NCBI GenBank assembly: GCA_030737835.1
Contig: CM060853.1
Location: forward strand, 9,594,034 to 9,658,033
Direction: 5' to 3'
Source of the DNA: Acorus gramineus
Lineage: Eukaryota > Streptophyta > Magnoliopsida > Acorales > Acoraceae
DNA length: 64,000 bases
Each line of letters opens with the position of its first letter. Positions within the stretch are counted from its first letter, which is position 1. The notes below the pieces were generated by a model. The model saw nothing but the letters and a program-made list of their open reading frames with translations, was not told the DNA's origin and searched no databases. The translations under genes and the position numbers were made by a program. Of this stretch, positions 60,501 to 64,000 are shown piece by piece.

Positions 60501-62419
60501 TACCCCCTGGGGCTTTTCCATTTTATTTTGCGTCATTTGCTTATGTAATTTCCAATTGGGCTTTTGCCTTTCATTATTACAAAGGTGACCGCCTACCATT
60601 TCAGTAACAAAAAAAAAAGAACTACCAAGTTATCCAAACATTCACATTTTCTGAAGATACAGATTCAGATTAGTGAAAATCATATGATGTGACAAAGAAA
60701 TTTAACATGCTTTTAAGTAACTACTAAGATGACAAGGGCAAAAAAAAAAAAAAAAATTCTGCTTCCGTGCAAGAAACTACAGATTTTAAAATCAATAGAT
60801 ATTCCATAATATAAGAGGAAGAGACCCTCACAGAAACAAGAAACAAACATTACCACAGAAATATCTTCATTTTACAATCAGAATGAGATAAAAGATGGGA
60901 CCATCAAAAAGCACTTAATTAAAAATAGCAATAGTCTATGAAGTATGAAAGATCTTTTGTGAAAATGGTTGGAGCTTAATATATTTTCCACTGAAATGCC
61001 GGAAGGACCCAACAAGAGGATTTTATCCTAGAAGCCATCTCCTCACACCACTCCATGGGAACCAATCTTCTGTATTCAGCTCCCAGCAACCGTGTAGAGG
61101 CTCGCAGCAGATCCACTAGTGAGGCCTTATCACTAGTAAGGCCTTAAAAAGACCCAGCTCTCATGCACTTAGACAAAAGCCAAAAAAAAAAAAAAAATCA
61201 AAGCAAACAGAAGGCAACACAGAAAGCGCCTCATTTTTATAAGTAATGTCACTCCATTCTCCGTAAAAACTGAATGAATACATTAGTTATGTCTTCCATC
61301 ACATGCATTAAAATGGATTGCATAAATGAATCAACCACATCACTATATAAAAAATTAGGTTCAGACCTTTTATAATGAAAGACATTTATCAGTGAAACCT
61401 ATAAATAGTGATACTTTGTCATGCCATGGACAACGGTTCTATTATAAATTTCAAATAATTTCCCTGACTAATTACAATGCTTGTCAGAAAGTTCAATCTA
61501 TCTAGAACAGCATAGTTAGAAAAATTCATGAGATGGGACCAATTGCCCAATCCAACACAGTAAACAAAGAACAGATTATAGACAACCAAAACAATGTCAA
61601 CAAGAATGAAGACAGACCATAACCTATGTACATGCACAATGCAGGGAAGATAAACACAGATGCAATCATCATTAATAGTGACATGAGATTGAAGTAGTGA
61701 AGAAAGTAAGGTTAGGCACCTGATCCTCCTTGAGGAAGAGAGTGATCTTGGTTCCCCTGCCAAGGGGCTCCCCGGAGGTGTCCCTGGTGACAGTGAAGGA
61801 ACCCCCAGCCTGAGACTCCCACACATACTGCTCGTCATCATTGTGCCTGGTGGTGACCACAACGCGCTCTGCGACAAGGTAGGCAGAGTAGAACCCAACA
61901 CCAAATTGCCCGATCATGCTCACATCGGCACCAGCTGCCAGCGCCTCCATGAATTCCTTAGTCCCAGACCTTGCGATGGTCCCGAGGTTGTTCACCAAGT
62001 CTGTTTGTTTGTTGAGAATAACAAGTCAGCAACAATACAAATAAAATGGGGCAAAGCGAAGAGGAGAGACATACCGGACTTGGTCATGCCGATGCCACTG
62101 TCGATGATAGTGAGCGTGTTAGTGGCCTTGTCTGGGACGATGTGAATGAAGAGCTCCGGTTGTGCATCGAGCTTGCTCTTGTCCGTCAGGCTCTCAAAAC
62201 GGATCTTGTCCAAGGCCTGAATCGAAAGAACAACAGATCGGATGAAATAACAAACAACAGAACAGATCAAAGAAGAAACAAAGATATAAAACATACATCG
62301 GAAGCGTTGCTGATGAGCTCCCTGAGGAAGATCTCTTTGTTGGAGTAGAAGGTGTTGATGATCAGGCTCAGAAGCTGATTGATCTCAGCCTGGAAAGCAA
62401 ACGTCTCCGCCTCCGCCAT
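57566..62419 (-). CDS. HSP90: Cytosolic HSP90, copy B
   Basis: Four minus-strand exons with the same phases and lengths as copy A, 62419-62297, 62216-62075, 62000-61720 and 59125-57566, encode 701 residues ending in MEEVD. Exons 1-3 give exactly the same protein as copy A and differ in only about two bases. Exon 4 differs at many silent sites and at ten residues, for example SREMLQQ against SRETLQQ, GDSED against GESED, and SVRDL against AVKDL. Intron 3 is 2,594 bp; it lacks the plastid insertion but has a duplicated LINE tail. All ATPase motifs (E34, N38, [14 protein letters not shown]) are present, so both copies should be functional. Similarity extends into both flanks, showing a tandem duplication of a unit of at least 5 kb. 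Confidence 0.96.
60100..60625. mobile_element. LINE-like 3' tail, partly duplicated, in HSP90 B intron 3
   Basis: A segment ending in CTACCATTTCGGT plus poly-A, typical of a non-LTR 3' end, appears at about 60202-60378 and again at about 60443-60615 (period about 242 bp). The 60-bp flank GTTATCCAAACATTCACATT follows each copy. AAAGAACTACCA before the element (near 60088) and after the second tail (near 60617) may be the target duplication. Copy A lacks it. Confidence 0.6.
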
Positions 62420-62526
62420 CGGACTTGATCGATCGAGAGATTGTGCAGGGGGGAAGAGAGGCTAGGGTTTTTCTTTGAGTTAGGGTTACGTCTCGGCGGA
62501 GAAAAAAAGTAGGGGAGTACCGAGAA

Positions 62527-62565
62527 ATATTTATGGGGCAAGATCTAGTGTTTCTAGATCTTTCT
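62527..62565 (-). promoter_or_regulatory. HSP90 B TATA box and heat-shock-element-like site
   Basis: AGAAAGATCTAGAAA (62551-62565, minus strand) and ATAAATAT (62527-62534) match the copy A promoter in order and spacing, though a few bases differ. Similarity to the copy A promoter stops just upstream, near 62570, so the two genes share only the proximal promoter. Confidence 0.6.
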
Positions 62566-62959
62566 ATTATGAACGGAGCGTCGGGTGTTGGGCTCTTGTC
62601 CCTCACTGGTCCTTTGTATTTTGGACATGGATCATGGAAGAAAGCCCATTAAGGCCTTCCACCTTGATAAGGGTACCTAAATAGCCATTAAGGTTCTACA
62701 CTTTAATCAAAAAAAGCCAAATCACATATCACTTTAATCAGACCAAAAGGGCCAAATCACATATCGCACGTGTTTTCAATTTGAGTATTGACACACTCAG
62801 TCCATTTGCAACCCATTTTATAGTCATACTATAATAGCATAGTGTATTGAGTAAAATTCTATTTTTTAAAATTTTTCAAAAAAAATAAAATAAATATTGT
62901 ATCTCAGTATATATTTTATTTCGTATAACAGTGTGTCTTTCAATGTGAGGGTATATTAT

Positions 62960-63026
62960 TTTTAGGGTTTAACGTTTAGGGTTTAAGGTTAGGGTTAGTG
63001 GTTAGGGATTTAGGGTCTAAGATCTA
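62960..63026. repeat. Degenerate telomere-like repeat
   Basis: Words TTTAGGG, TTAGGG and GTTTAGGG recur with errors (GGGTTTAACG, GGGTCTAAG) for about 65 bp. Confidence 0.7.
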
Positions 63027-63500
63027 GGGCCGGCTGATGGCCAAATAAACAGGCCCAGGTCCTGTCCACAGGCCTGGGCCTGAACAGGCATGTTGAACAG
63101 GGCCCGAGCTTCAGGCCCTTAGGCGGGCCTGCAGGCCCATATTTTACATATATATGTTATTTCTTTTTATTTTTAAATTAGAAGTTGTCTATTTGTATAT
63201 AAATGTTCAAATAACCCAAAATTGAAAGTAATGTTGAGAAACAAATTCTATCTACTGAATTTTCAAAAATAAAATATTAAATGAATTAATTACTGAATCA
63301 CTATATGCATCTAATTAGGTTGGCACTTACATAAATGTCAATAATTTGTATAATTCAATCACAATTTAAATAAAAATACATAAATTACATGTGACTCATT
63401 AATTGTATTGCCTACCACAGGCCTCTGGGTAAGGTTTTGGCCCTACAGGTCCGGGCCAGGCTTTCAGGCCTCGGGCCAAATGGGGACACTTAGGGATGAG
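63027..63500. mobile_element. GGGCCT-rich, probably hAT-like non-autonomous element
   Basis: The left end has GGGCCGGCTGATGGCC and many GGGCCTG/CAGGCCC words. The right end has CGGGCCAGGCTTTCAGGCC and GGGCCAAATGGGG. The middle is AT-rich and without coding capacity. GC-rich subterminal words around an AT-rich core fit plant non-autonomous hAT elements; terminal repeats and target sites were not defined. Confidence 0.35.
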
Positions 63501-63927
63501 TCTAGGTTAACCTTGGATCCATGAGTTATCATCTATGTCCAATACAACATTAACATATGTTACATATTTAACACGTAAATTATGTGATAAATTTTTAGGT
63601 GAATTGCTCTATTAACCCTGGACTCAACTGCCAATTATTCCTGTGGCCCCAAATTTTGAAACATGTTTTCTGTTCCCCTGTAGACCACACATTTTTTTTA
63701 CCCTCCTCCACTACCGCAATACATATCACTTCCAATATTACCCCTCAAAATACCCATCCAATATCAAAACTTTTTTTTCCCCAAATCACCCGCCGCCACC
63801 CTAAATCAACTGCACTCATAGAAAATATACAATTCAATTAAAAAGACCACAAAAAACAGAACCTATCAAATTAAAATATGGCAACAAATACAACATAATA
63901 ACAACTTGATCAACATAAATACAACTC

Positions 63928-64000
63928 TAGGGTTTAGGGTTTAGGGTTTAGGGTTTAGGGGCTCAGGGTTTTAGGGTTTAGGGTTTAGGGGTTTAGGGTT
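63928..64000. repeat. TTTAGGG telomere-type repeat at window edge
   Basis: About nine units of Arabidopsis-type TTTAGGG with a few changes (GGGGCTCAGGG, GGGGTTTAGGG) run to the last base. It may be an interstitial tract or the beginning of a subtelomere. Confidence 0.85.

Larger units (their letters stand above)
62420..64000. other. Right-edge region with telomere-like DNA
   Basis: After the HSP90 B promoter comes AT-rich DNA, degenerate TTTAGGG words (62960-63026), a GGGCCT-rich element (about 63027-63500), more AT-rich DNA and a TTTAGGG run reaching the window edge. The frame at 63599 is not convincing. No gene. Confidence 0.5.

Noticed and set aside
1..64000. tRNA or rRNA genes
   Set aside because: No cloverleaf with both A and B boxes or rRNA segment was noticed by eye; only the isolated SINE B box was seen. 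A tRNAscan run would be decisive.

Overview
The window is nuclear DNA of a flowering plant. Genes carry spliceosomal introns with GT-AG borders, intergenic DNA is AT-rich and full of transposon debris, and the products are plant-specific: a thylakoid-lumen PsbP-domain protein, the ascorbate-pathway enzyme VTC2, a NAC factor and a DUF246-type O-fucosyltransferase. The TTTAGGG telomere-type repeat at the right edge fits most angiosperms. Strongly GC-rich exons in some genes (ANTH, BTB, chitinase exon 3) beside AT-rich introns suggest a non-grass monocot or an early-diverging lineage; this is inference only and no species is named.

Layout. PPD4 (538-2508, +) converges on an 11-exon O-fucosyltransferase gene (3749-7476, -). 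A GH18 chitinase-like gene follows (9075-10983, +), then about 6 kb of repeats. VTC2/GDP-L-galactose phosphorylase (17259-19854, +) carries in its leader the conserved upstream ORF without an ATG (16880-17107). A membrane-tethered NAC factor (22820-26152, +) and an ANTH clathrin-assembly protein (27045-29346, +) come next. A small three-exon gene of unknown function (31394-33254, -) holds a 612-bp giant hairpin element between two (TA)n tracts in its second intron. A repeat-rich gap has a Copia LTR and a SINE with clear target-site duplications. A BTB/POZ gene (37241-41545, +) is followed by 4 kb with a 92-bp repeat array and a hAT-like element. Two tandem cytosolic HSP90 genes (45833-51164 and 57566-62419, both -) are separated by 6.4 kb of nested transposons and a 4CL-like pseudogene. 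The last 1.6 kb holds degenerate telomere-like repeats around a GGGCCT-rich element.

The genes do not form a pathway. The most informative items are the ACG-type upstream ORF of VTC2 (an ascorbate-feedback device known in plants), the hairpin element inside a (TA)n microsatellite, a plastid rps8-infA insertion in intron 3 of only one HSP90 copy flanked by 76-bp direct repeats, and the mosaic identity of the two HSP90 genes, which suggests gene conversion. No previously undescribed multi-gene system was found. Exon borders come from conceptual splicing by eye, guided by frame continuity and remembered family conservation.
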